Below are positions 36,030 through 46,203 of a stretch of DNA of 64,000 bases, piece by piece. The stretch covers positions 1-64,000 of the forward strand of contig NW_004190385.1 in the NCBI RefSeq assembly GCF_000224145.3, read 5' to 3'. The position numbers were made by a program, and so were the translations under genes. Numbering within the stretch: the first letter of the stretch is position 1; each line of letters opens with the position of its first letter. Source of the stretch: Ciona intestinalis (lineage: Eukaryota; Chordata; Ascidiacea; Phlebobranchia; Cionidae). Under the pieces are notes generated by a model. That model ran no database searches. It was not told the DNA's origin and saw nothing but the letters and a program-made list of their open reading frames with translations.

Positions 36030-37941
36030 TTACTTATGGCACACCAGCACAGGAACACGAGCATGGTGTACAATGTATCCGCTCACTGACCCTAATATTG
36101 TACGTCGTACAACACCAAGACCACGTGACCCTGTGATTATGATGTCACACTTCTCTTTATCGGCCATCTTTACAACGGCTTCACCTGGTGAAAGGTCGTT
36201 AACGTGGAAGTCAAGTTTGTAGGAAACCTGGGAATTGTTTTAAAATAACTTAGATAGCATAATTTTGTTAAATGGCTTACATAGCATAGTTTTGTATTTA
36301 TCTCTCTAAATAAAATAGCGAAGATCAAACTGATTATATTATGTAGCTTAATTATTAATTAAAAAATTGTTTTTAACAAGAGCAGGCTTATTACAATTCA
36401 TTCAAAGGTAGATATTTATGAATGCGAGGTTGATAGAGTTTAACTTATTTATCCCGTGGCAGGGCAATGACAGTCGTTATACCAAGTGTGTTTTGTTTCA
36501 TACACCTCGTACCCGCTTACAAGTTACCGTTACCACGTAACTTTCTGGGTGATTATTTATTCTGGGTTTGAGCAATTGGCACCATTCGGTGTCTTGCCCG
36601 AGGACACACACCAAATGCAAATTTTGCACCCTCTGTTATTTAAACATTAAATGTTCTTACATCTTTATGGTTCGCCATCATGTTCGTAAACTTTTTTTTA
36701 AGTTCATGAATCTTTGCTTTGGCTTTCGCAGCTTCAGCTTTCATTTCTTCAACTGGGTACGCCACCTCTCCTGCTGTAAGGGTTTGGGGTTAAGTTGTAT
36801 GGATGTAACTTATTTATCCTCGCATGGTGGGGCAATGACAGTCGTTATAACACAGGTGTTCTGTTTCATACACCTCGTGCCCGCTTACAAGTTACCACAT
36901 ATGTAACTTATTTATCCTCGCATGGTGGAACATGACAGTTGTTATAACACAGTTGTTCTGTTCGACACACCTTCTGTCTGGTTGGCAAAATTTAACTATT
37001 GGTTTATAATTAATATTAAGGTTGCAGTAAAAATATTGCGAAGCACTGATAAGTTGAAACTTACCCAAGAAAACATAGGTTGGTAAATGTGGGGGTTCCG
37101 CTGCGTGCCCGATGATCACTTCATTCCCTTCTTTGTGTATGTTGGTGAAATACCCTGCGTGTATGGAGTGTTAAATAAACATTTAGCCTATTATGTATAA
37201 TACCATGTGTGTATGTATTACAGCAGGGTAGGACGCATTAGGTGTTTGTAACTATAGGTAAGCGTCATGCATGCACAACTATGTCTCGCGGGGGCAAGAC
37301 GTTAATTTTCGCGTGCTTATTAACCGACTGAAGCCACGAAATTTTAATACAGATTTGGTTCATATTTTAATTAATTAGCGTGCATGGGCAAAATAGTGAC
37401 TTGCATAACCAAAATTTGTGAACAAAATCGCGCGTGCACATGCCTCTTTGCAGAGTGTGCAATGGTACGCGTGTTGCGGTTAATGTTTAACTTGGGTGGT
37501 GGCCCGTTAATGTCGTAATGTCGTTAAGTTCGATTTTGTGCTGACTGTGCATACGTGGCATAACGATTTTGTGATGACCATGCATTCGTGTCATAACAGT
37601 GGCGTTTACACTAAAGCGTAGCACGCCTCGGTGTAAAAAGAACAAACAAAGTAATATCTACACCCAGCGTTGTTCAGCGCAGGTTAGCGTAGATATTTCT
37701 TTGTTTGTTCTTTTAAGCGACGTTTACGCGTTCCGGGGTTCAATGTACTACATTTATTATTACTAATTAGTAATAATGATTAGATAATGACATCATGAAT
37801 TAGAGACAATCGACACAATAAATACTAGAATACGACCCAACATAGGTCAATTGACAATTCGAACACACACACGTCACAATACTTACATTCGAAAGCTTTT
37901 TCTGCAATCGTGCTGTTGTCTACTGCAATAAAGACCTTCAT
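36030..37941 (-). CDS. Universal stress protein (USP gene 4)
   Basis: Minus-strand exons 37941-37887, 37154-37065, 36773-36661 and 36227-36030 (phases 1, 1, 0) give 151 residues. It starts MKVFIAVDNSTIAEKAFEW; exon 2 reads YFTNIHKEGNEVIIGHAAE and PPHLPTYVFL; exon 3 is a Lys/Ala-rich helix (EEMKAEAAKAKAKIHELKKK); exon 4 has GSRGLGVVRRTILGS and ends VPVLVCHK. From the shared 3' flank up to 36168, exon 4 matches USP gene 2 with two mismatches, then diverges sharply, which is the mark of gene conversion or a very recent partial copy. Introns 2 and 1 hold R1 (36430-36545, 36800-36960) and R5 (37600-37735). Confidence 0.92.
36800..36965 (+). repeat. R1 units in USP gene 4 intron 2
   Basis: One full unit and a partial second: TGTAACTTATTTATCCTCGC occurs at about 36804 and 36902. 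Another R1 unit lies at 36436-36550 in intron 3. Confidence 0.8.
37600..37735. repeat. R5 palindromic element in USP gene 4 intron 1
   Basis: GTGGCGTTTACACTAAAGCG at the left and TTAAGCGACGTTTACGCG at the right enclose the TACACCCAGCGTTGTTCAGC core and two mirrored TTCTTTGTTTGTTC blocks. Confidence 0.8.
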
Positions 37942-39478
37942 TGTTACGTATGAATATGCTGGCTGACGAAATAAATATGTTTGCAACGAATTCTAGTAGC
38001 TCTCTTTTATCGCGTCTGTCGCGGTCGGAAGGGAAAAAATAAATTTGCGGTTTGTGTTCCAGGTCACGTAGTCTGGTATAGTATGACGTCATGTACCGAT
38101 TGAAATCAACATGTTATGAGGTTAGTGGTGTGACATAATTTAATGCATTCCATTGGGTTTAAACACCTTAAATTACCCACGTGTTACTGTAATACACTCA
38201 CAGTTATTACAAATATAAAATCGGCTTAGTTTTTAATTGATAGTAAATATAACTACTTTAACTAGTATTAAATATTTAGAAAAAAGAACATCAATGATTT
38301 AAATAAATTTTGCTGTTTTTTAAAAAGTTAATTATTAGTTTTAACTGTAATAAATTCCGTGAATCTGACCCTGATCTGGTGCTCATAAAGTTAATCGATT
38401 CTTGTGTAAAAAATAAAGTACGGATCAGGTGTTTTGAAAACAGGACAAAAATCAAGTCCAGCCAATTGTACAATAAAATATATATATTTACCCCATAAAT
38501 AGTTTTGTTGGTATATAAATACTATAAAATGTTGTGTTTAGAGCAGAGAGTTTTGCGAAAACACAACTTTAAACATCTTTAGTAATAGAAAATGTTTTTT
38601 GTGAAATCATGTGACGTAGACATTATCAGATAAATATAACTATTTGTATGTTTTTGATAACTAACAAAGAATTGTTCTTCATCGGGCGATTGGGGTGATG
38701 GGTCAACTCTGGCTTAAATCCCAGGTTCCATGGCATGCCTCACTGTAGAACCTCACCCATATAAAATTAAGATTTGCGATAGCTTTAGTTTCTAGGTACC
38801 CTAAATTTTTACTCGACAAAAATTAACAAATCCAAGTTTATTGCATCCTTCACACACACTCACGCATGAATGTACATAGCACCAATAAGTTCGTATCAAC
38901 GGTTGTGAAATTTTAGACACTTGGCTTTTTTTATCAGATTATGCAATTAACAAGGGGTAAATATAGGTTGGAATTAACGAAAATGTTAAGAAGATATTTC
39001 TATGTTATAATCAATCAGCTACATACTACTACAACGAATAAAACACAAACAGGGAATTTAAAATTTGCAATAGATACAACAAAAACAAAGTGAAATTTAG
39101 AAAATTTTGTTGAAAAACAAAAGTTGTTTTCCCACAACATCAAAGTTTAACAACTGAAACGAGAAACAAGTTTCACAAAAACGAAAAGGTTTATGGCAAC
39201 TGCACCAATCAAATTATTATTTTTTTCCTAATCAAACTGATACAAAACAACTTTTTTAATAAAAAAACATTTGAAACTTTCGAACATCTGGTTGTTATTA
39301 AATGAATATCATTTTTAATTAAGTTCTACCTATTCAGAAAATGTTATTCTTGTTTATTTTTGGAAACATGCAAAATTTAACGTACGTATCCAGTAATAAA
39401 GAATGAAAACTTTACGAATGTGTGGCTTTTTTAGTGAGATATATTCATGACCCAAAGTTACCAACGACGGGGTATTGT
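37942..39478. other. Gap between USP genes 4 and 5
   Basis: No gene. It contains the upstream region of USP gene 4 (one TGACGTCA near 38083), one R3 copy (38690-38768) and long AT-rich stretches. AATAAAGAATG at about 39395 is on the plus strand and is not a signal for either minus-strand gene. Confidence 0.5.
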
Positions 39479-40446
39479 TTATTTATGAAACACCATAACT
39501 GGCACCTTAGCATGATGCATCACATAATCACTGATGGAACCTAGTATCGTACGACGGACTGCCCCAAGACCCCTCGACCCGATAACTATGAAGTCACAAT
39601 GAGACTTCTCGGCCATCTTAACGAGGCCCTCTGCTGGCTTTTCATGAACTTCGAAAAAGATTTTCGCAGACTGTAGAAAAACAAATTTTTAAATCATTTT
39701 AAAAAATTATATTTTTAAAATAAAAATATATCATAACTTTTTAGCGGGTTCTTGTAAACTAACATGTTTTGTATTTAACACAATTGTAATCACCTGTTGG
39801 TCTTCTATTTTCTTGAGATATTTTTCTTTCAAAGCTTCGTATTTCCTGGTAGCTTCAGCGCTAGCTGCATGAATTTCTTCGACTGGCAGTTGGCCCCCTG
39901 TGGGTATATGGGTGAATTGAGTAAAGTGGGGTAATAGGGGGGTATGGTGGGGTAAAGGGCAAACTCCTAAATTACTGGGTGTTGGGGTAATCGGCCAACT
40001 CTGGCCTTAACGGCAGGTCCCATGGCATGCCACGCTGTAGGACCTCACCCATATACAATATTGGTTAATAGTTTATACCATTGTTAGCATTACAGCATAC
40101 CCAAGAACGCATAGCTCCCGATGTGCGGATATTCAGCAGAATGAGCAACCAAAACGTCATTTCCATCTTTGTGCAATTCACGATAATACCCTGGAATAAA
40201 TGGGAACAAAGTTTTATATGAAATATATATGTTTATTAATCATTTTTATTTATCATTTAAAATACGATAGCGAAGATAAAACTTATTAAAACGTAGAAGA
40301 GAAGGGAATTAGCAGCAAAACTACAGTCATTAAAAAAAAAAAATTACCAAATATTTCATAAATTTATTGCTAGATTTACGGTAAAACTTACAGTCAAAAG
40401 CTTTTTCCGCTAGTTCACTGTTATCAACTGCTATAAAGACCTTCAT
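39479..40446 (-). CDS. Universal stress protein (USP gene 5)
   Basis: Minus-strand exons 40446-40392, 40190-40101, 39897-39794 and 39670-39479 (phases 1, 1, 0) give 146 residues, the most compact copy. It starts MKVFIAVDNSELAEKAFDW; exon 2 reads YYRELHKDGNDVLVAHSAE; exon 3 ends KKIEDQQ; exon 4 carries GSRGLGAVRRTILGS and ends KVPVMVFHK. The 192-base exon 4 is two codons shorter than in the other copies. It is head to head with USP gene 6, 652 bases apart, and so may share its promoter region. Introns hold R3 (39975-40062) and R4 (40255-40335). Confidence 0.92.
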
Positions 40447-41098
40447 GTTTGCTCAGAATTGTTCCCTACGTCTTGTATTACTGTACTTATATGTGTGGAC
40501 CGTTAAATGGGAAAGCGCAACGAATAGGAAACGTGAGAAAAACGCTGAGCCAGCCAGTCACGTAGGCACCGGTTGTTTTGCAAGCAAAGTTCGTCTAGGT
40601 TCGCTGTGGTTTTATTGCTCGATAAGAAATGAAGGAATGCCTGTTAACAAACAATGGCGGCTATATAGCCCATACTATTGCTAACTATAATTGCATTTTG
40701 TGTTTTAGAAGTTTTTACGCGAATTTTGCTGCAAAACCAAAACGAAATTTATTTTTCAATTTCATATTGTCGGCCACATTGTTGTAGCAGCTTTGAAATC
40801 AAGATACTTTGTAATGTGTTTTATTTGTGCCAATATAATTTGTTTTTACAAATCAACAACACAAGCGACCACGAGTAAAACCGCACGTCCGCAGTCTATT
40901 GTTGACAATTGTTTTGAACAATCACGTGTTCGTCTAGAACACTCGTTTTATTATGACACGTGATATGCCTACGTGATGTCATAAACGTGTTTGTCGGCGG
41001 TTCTTTTTTCGCGCGTTCTCACATATTTAACATCGATCGCACAGAACCTAAGCTGACCAGACAAGTTAGAAACGATCGAGGTTTACTTGAAGTTTAAA
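40447..41098. promoter_or_regulatory. Shared upstream region of USP genes 5 and 6
   Basis: These 652 bases separate two divergent USP start codons. No R1-R8 repeat was recognised here, unlike most non-coding DNA of the window, and palindromic CACGTG-like and ACACGTGAT words occur near 40925 and 40960. The role as a bidirectional promoter is inferred from gene arrangement. A 79-codon open frame (40445-40684) overlapping the USP gene 5 start in reverse is not considered real. Confidence 0.4.
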
Positions 41099-42941
41099 AT
41101 GAAGGTCTTAATTTCTGTGGACGCCAGTGAAAACGCAAGCAGGGCATTTGAATGTAAGTAATAAATATGCAACCTAAACAATCACCCATAAAGTTACATA
41201 CGTGGTAACTTGTAAGCGGGCATGACGTCAAAACAGAACACCCGTGTTATAACGACTGTCGTTGGCTGCCATGTGAGGATAAACAAGTTGCATTTAATTA
41301 TTCAACTTAATGTATTGTGATAATCAAGATTAATTTGTTGTTCCAGGGTACTTTAAGCACATCCACAAGCCGGAAAATGAGATTTTGCTTTGCCATGTAG
41401 CTGAACAACCTCTTATTCCAACCTATATATTTCTTGGTAAACACATGTTTTATGTTTATATATTATTGATTATCACATCGATTGTGAAGTTAAATGTTTA
41501 AAAACTATTTAGTCTCCAATAATTTATGTTTTTCTATTATTGTGGTATATTTTGTATGGCTGATAATTTAGACAACTCATTAGTGGCCACTGGGTTGGAG
41601 TAATTGTCGTTAAGTGTCTTTCCCAAGGATACATACGTCCATAAAGGTAAATGGTAGCAGCGATGAGTCTTGAACCTGTTTCCTCTGGCCTATAACGAAG
41701 TGCTATTATCACAGCCATGGCACCAGACTATAATAGGCTTATGTATAATAAACACATTATAATAAACTAATACAATAGTAGTAAAGGCTCTGGTTTACCA
41801 ATAACAGTGATCACTGGGTTGGATAATTTTATTTCTTGACAGAAGATGAAGTATTGGTGAGTTACACTGAGGATATTGAGAAACTGCGGCAAGAAACAAC
41901 CAAGAAACTGAATGAATTAAAAAAGAAATACGAGACAAAACTGGAGGGACATAATGTAAGTATGAGGGGTCCTGGGTTCGTATCCAGGCCAGGGTTGGAG
42001 AACTAGGGATCCTGGGTTCGAATCTAGGCCAGGGTTGGAGAACCAGCAATCCTGGGTTCAAATCCAGGCCAGGGTTGGAGAACCAGCAATCCTGGGTTCG
42101 AATCCAGGCCAGGGTTGGAGAACCAGCAATCCTGGGTTCGAATCCAGGCCAGGGTTGGAGAACCAGGGATCCTGGGTTTGAATCCAGGCCAGGGTTGGAG
42201 AACCAGGGGTCCTGGGTTTGAATACAGGACAGGATTGGAGAACCAGGGGTCCTGGGTTTGAATCCAGGCCAGGGTTGGAGAACCAGGGGTCCTGGGTTTG
42301 AATCCAGGCCAGGGATGGAGAACCAGAGATCCTGGATTTGAATCCAGGCCAGGGTTGGAGAACCAGGGATCCTGGGTTTGAATACAGGACAGGATTGGAG
42401 AACCAGGGGTCCTGGGTTTGAATCCAGGCCAGGGTTGGAGAACCAGGGGTCCTGGGTTTGAATCCAGGCCAGGGTTGGAGAACCAGGGGTCCTGGGTTTG
42501 AATCCAGGCCAGGGATGGACAACCAGAGATCCTGGATTTGAATCCAGGCCAGGGTTGGAGAACCAGGGATCCTTGGTTTGAATCCAGGCCAGGGTTGGAG
42601 AACCAGTGATCCTGGGTTCGAATCCAGGCCAAGGTTGAAGAACCAGGGATCCTGGGTTATTTTTACTACATTGAGTTTAACTAATTATTTTTATTGCTTT
42701 GTGTATTTAGTAAATTCATATAATAACGATTTCATTATCACAGGCCAAAGCGCAAATGTTGTTCAAGTATTGCGAATGTCCTGTGGGTGAGGCTATTGTA
42801 CAAATATCAACCAAAGAGAATTGTGATGCGATAGTCACAGGTTCACGTGGTATGGGGGCTTTCAGACGTACGATCCTGGGCTCCGTGAGCGATTATGTGA
42901 TGCATCATTCCAAAGCAACTGTCATGGTTTGCCATCAGTGA
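41099..42941 (+). CDS. Universal stress protein (USP gene 6)
   Basis: Exons 41099-41153, 41347-41436, 41843-41955 and 42744-42941 (phases 1, 1, 0) give 151 residues. It starts MKVLISVDASENASRAFEW; exon 2 reads YFKHIHKPENEILLCHVAEQ; exon 3 is a coiled, charged helix (RQETTKKLNELKKKYETKLE); exon 4 has GSRGMGAFRRTILGS and ends TVMVCHQ. Intron 2 contains an R6 SINE (41550-41720) and a small R1 copy lies inverted in intron 1; intron 3 is almost wholly the R7 minisatellite. AATAAA at 43369 may be the polyadenylation signal. Confidence 0.92.
41190..41298 (-). repeat. Inverted R1 unit in USP gene 6 intron 1
   Basis: AAAGTTACATACGTGGTAAC, ACACCCGTGTTATAACGACT and ATGTGAGGATAAACAAGTTG are the reverse complement of R1. 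The unit fills most of this 193-base intron. Confidence 0.8.
41550..41720 (+). repeat. R6 SINE in USP gene 6 intron 2
   Basis: TGTATGGCTGATAATTTAGA through GGTAGCAGCGATGAGTCTTG to CACAGCCATGGCACCAGACT; the longest R6 right end in the window. Confidence 0.8.
41960..42656. repeat. R7: 40-bp minisatellite, about 17 units, in USP gene 6 intron 3
   Basis: The unit is AATCCAGGCCAGGGTTGGAG followed by AACCAGGGATCCTGGGTTTG (or TTCG). Several units form higher-order blocks: the pair with ATACAGGACAGGATTGG recurs 160 bases apart. It lies in inverse orientation to the array at 3480-4017. Open frames up to 202 codons on the minus strand are by-products of the 40-base period. Each unit holds GGGTTCGAATCC, a perfect match to the tRNA B-box core. 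Confidence 0.93.
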
Positions 42942-44572
42942 ACATGTGTATAATATATAGTACGGTGGGGGAAGATGGGACACCTTTTCATTCCATTTTC
43001 TCATCTTATTTACTAGTAAACAAAGAACATTAAAAGAATTATAAAACCGAATCCTCACAACTCCTATAGACCATCGTTAATTGTTTAAATCACGATTTAA
43101 GATGCTTTGATATTATGTGCTAGAGGTGTTCCATCTTTCCCCACCCTGCTATATACACTGTTGCTTGGTTGGCATATTAAGCTTGTTTTCAAAACAGGTC
43201 TTAAACCAATTATAGCATGTATATTGTATATATTAGTATTGTGCTACTGATGTTGCCAGACATTGTAACTTTACTTTAATTGTAATGTCAGAAAATCGGT
43301 TGTTAAAATAATATTATGTTTTAAATAGATGTTTTAGTTCAGGCCTATTAATCTGTGACAAATTAATCAATAAAGTTTCCTATGTTTCTTGCTTTAATGT
43401 CATCTCAGATTTTGTGCAAAATTAAAAAGTGACGCCTGTAATTAAGTGTATGATGTATATATTGTTGCCACCAGGCATGATTATAAGAGCCCACCTTCTG
43501 GCTGACTCTATATTTGCAAAAATAATAAAACATTGACTTCGGTAAATTTGTTGTCAATATTATGCCAGGATGTCCGTTGTTAAAACAATGTTGTAAGTAG
43601 CCATGTTGTAATTATTAGGTTCATGGGGTGCCGGTTCAAATCTCACTGCAGTAGTAATGAAGCTTTGTATATATTTATAGTGCAATGTTATTCTGTCGCA
43701 TGGAATAAAAGTTCACATATGATTGCTGAAGTTTAAATTAAAGCAAGTTAAGTTGAGATATTATATTCAATATATCTTATGGTAAACCATTTAAAGGACT
43801 TTATTTTTTCGATTACGTATTTCATAGCATTTAAGCCTGATGTTATTTGGTTATGAGAATCGTTCAACTACATAAGCACTAGATAAGGGGCAGTTTTACG
43901 GAATTTAGCAATTTTACGGAATTCATAACAGTTACAATTACATATTGTCCATTAGTTTTAACATGTTTCCTAATCGTGTTTTTAACAATTCACAAAGCTC
44001 TTTTTGAGTTGTGAGGATACTATTTGGTAAATATACTTCGTTTACTACCGAGTAGTATAATAAAAACACCGAACTCACTATATTTTTGTAATTGTTACTT
44101 GACTACCTAGCTTGTGAAATTACAACTATTAAAACAAACAAATTATTACTTCATATTTTATTCTGTATATTTAAATAATATTCCATCAACAGATTCAAAT
44201 CTAGGAGATTGCAGGTTCAAGTCCCAGCTAAGGTAGGAAGATTGTTGCGGTATTTTAAATATTCACATTGAAAAATATTTTTTAACAAATATTACGATAT
44301 TGTAAAATAACAATTATTCTGATGTTTAAAATTGTGCTTTTTTAAAATCTCACACATTTTCCATCTTCTCAATTCAATGATGCCAGTTGTTCTGTTAGAA
44401 TATTTCAATAAATGAAAAAAATGTTTTCAATTAGGAAAAAATAGCTAAAAATTGACATTTGACGGCAAAACTTATAAAAAAATTGTAATTATTATTTAAA
44501 AAAAATAAATTTAATTATGATAAAAATTTTAATTATTATTTTTTACATTCAGTTTTATAAAATATTACTTAC
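42942..44572. other. Intergenic, USP gene 6 to the His/Gly-rich peptide gene
   Basis: Holds an inverted R2 MITE (42960-43148) just after the USP gene 6 stop, an R2 fragment (43960-44050), and two GGTTCAAATCTC / GGTTCAAGTCCC B-box-like words (43628, 44213). The remaining exon or exons of the His/Gly-rich gene, transcribed leftwards, should lie here, but I could not identify them in the AT-rich sequence. Confidence 0.5.
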
Positions 44573-44779
44573 ATGTCCATGACCTCCATGACCCCATTTT
44601 CCATGACCTCCGTGACCCCAGTAACCTTTGCCACCCCAATGGCCATGACCCCCATGTCCATCGCCATGACCTCTCTCATTCCCATGCCCCCAATGGTTGT
44701 TGTTGTTTTTGGCTTGTACTGTAGCTTCCACGTACATAACAAACAGCGCCACCAGCAGAAGGATCGCAATACAACGCAT
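44573..44779 (-). CDS. Secreted His/Gly-rich peptide, first coding exon (incomplete)
   Basis: From ATG at 44779 the minus strand encodes a clear signal peptide (MRCIAILLLVALFVMYVEA, cleavage probably after TVQA) and then a Gly/His/Trp-rich segment, NNHWGHGNERGHGDGHGGHG followed by WGGKGYWGHGGHGKWGHGGH. The exon ends in phase 0 at a strong donor, CAT/GTAAGT. An in-frame TTG 18 bases upstream gives no reason to extend, and a TTTTTCAG acceptor-like site lies about 30 bases before the ATG. GH-rich secreted peptides include antimicrobial, metal-binding and extracellular-matrix types; the sequence does not choose between them. The downstream exon was not found, so the C-terminus is unknown. Confidence 0.7.
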
Positions 44780-46203
44780 AATGAAGTGTTTAAGCAATTA
44801 ATCAGCTGAAAAATCTGGTAAAAAAAATTTAAGCATCATCTTCAGTGTAAAAAAATATCTACACCCAGGACCCAGCATTGTTAAGCACAGATATTTCTTT
44901 GTTTGTTCTTTTTACACCACAGCGAGCTACGTTGTAGTGTAAACACCGCTTAAAAAACAAACAAAGAAATATCCACTCCCAGTGTTGTTCAGCGCAGATA
45001 TTTCTTCGATTGTTCTTCTTGACAAATCTTCACTGCTTCACTTGCTTGCTTGATCCCCTGTTGTTACTTCCATGGTTTAGGTTGTGATATTTATACCTTA
45101 GTTTGCAATCCATCATGTATATAACACAATACAAACATGTTTAACACTAATAGGAAGTTTGTTTCAAGTTAGAAACAAACGCCAACAATTAATAGTTGTT
45201 GATCAACGTTGTGTTCGAGGGAATGAACAATTGAATAGATGATCAACAATGTATATTGTGGTGATAGTGGGGGAAGCGTTAGTTATTATTGTATTGTTGT
45301 TAAACAATGGAAACTAAGGATAAAGGGGAAAGTGTATTAATGATGTATAGCACTGTTATATAGCAGGTTATTTATTATAATGTACTTGAAACATGTTTAT
45401 TGTATTAGGTTTACATTGATATTATAGTTTGTAATAGTTTCATATTGTAATGGATGATGTATAACACTATTATACACGTGGGGATTTATAATAATAATTA
45501 TCAAGTTGTAATTAATTAAGATATTGTTATATTATGATTTAATTCTTGTTAAAACAAATTCATTATCATAACTTAGTAATAGTTTCACGGTAACAATGCA
45601 TGATAAGGTGATTAATTAAATATGGTTGGTACATTGTATTATAAACACAATGGTACCTTCAATCATCATTTGAAAGCCAGGGAAGTAGGAATATAAATGG
45701 GTTTATTCGCCAAAATTGTTTTAACAATGTATTGGTTGTTGTGGGCCTTGAAATTGGATAATCCTTGGTTACATTTTTAATTATCGAACCTAATGAACAT
45801 TGTTACCTTTATACGCTAAAACATGTCCCAACTTCCCCCAACCTATTATCTCTACTGCGAATAAAACTATAAAAATAGTACTGTGGGGTGAAATGGAATA
45901 AGAGAAAACATGGACCATCTTACCCCACCCTACTATGGTACTAATCCACACTATACTTTTTATAATCAATTAACCTGTGACTTTTATGACAAACAAAGTT
46001 CCATTGTTAACACACAAAGAAAATTTATTAACAACAACAAACATTATAAGATGTCCATGATTCACTAAATTTAACGACGTCGAAATGTCGGTTTTCAAAG
46101 ATAAACTAAACAGTTTTATAATAGCAGTGGTAGCATATAAATCATTTTCTGCCTGTTGGTCCTCAATTTAATATTGTTTTAATCTTTCAAGATAACATAG
46201 AAA
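44780..46203. other. Intergenic, His/Gly-rich gene to MCMBP 3' end
   Basis: Contains R5 (44845-45020, two nested copies), R2 fragments (45825-45855 and 45885-45940), and two TGATGTATA-ACACT-TATA repeats near 45345 and 45455. TTTATT at 46024-46029 is an AATAAA on the minus strand, a likely MCMBP polyadenylation signal. No gene seen. Confidence 0.5.

Noticed and set aside
42024-42632. A 202-codon open frame on the minus strand with WFSNPGLDSNPG-type repeats
   Set aside because: It is a by-product of the 40-bp minisatellite, whose three-unit period is open in several frames on both strands; it lies within a USP intron and has no other support.
44573-44809. Plus-strand frame MSMTSMTPFSMTSVTP-type
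   Set aside because: It is the reverse shadow of the His/Gly-rich exon, whose signal peptide and donor identify the minus strand as coding.
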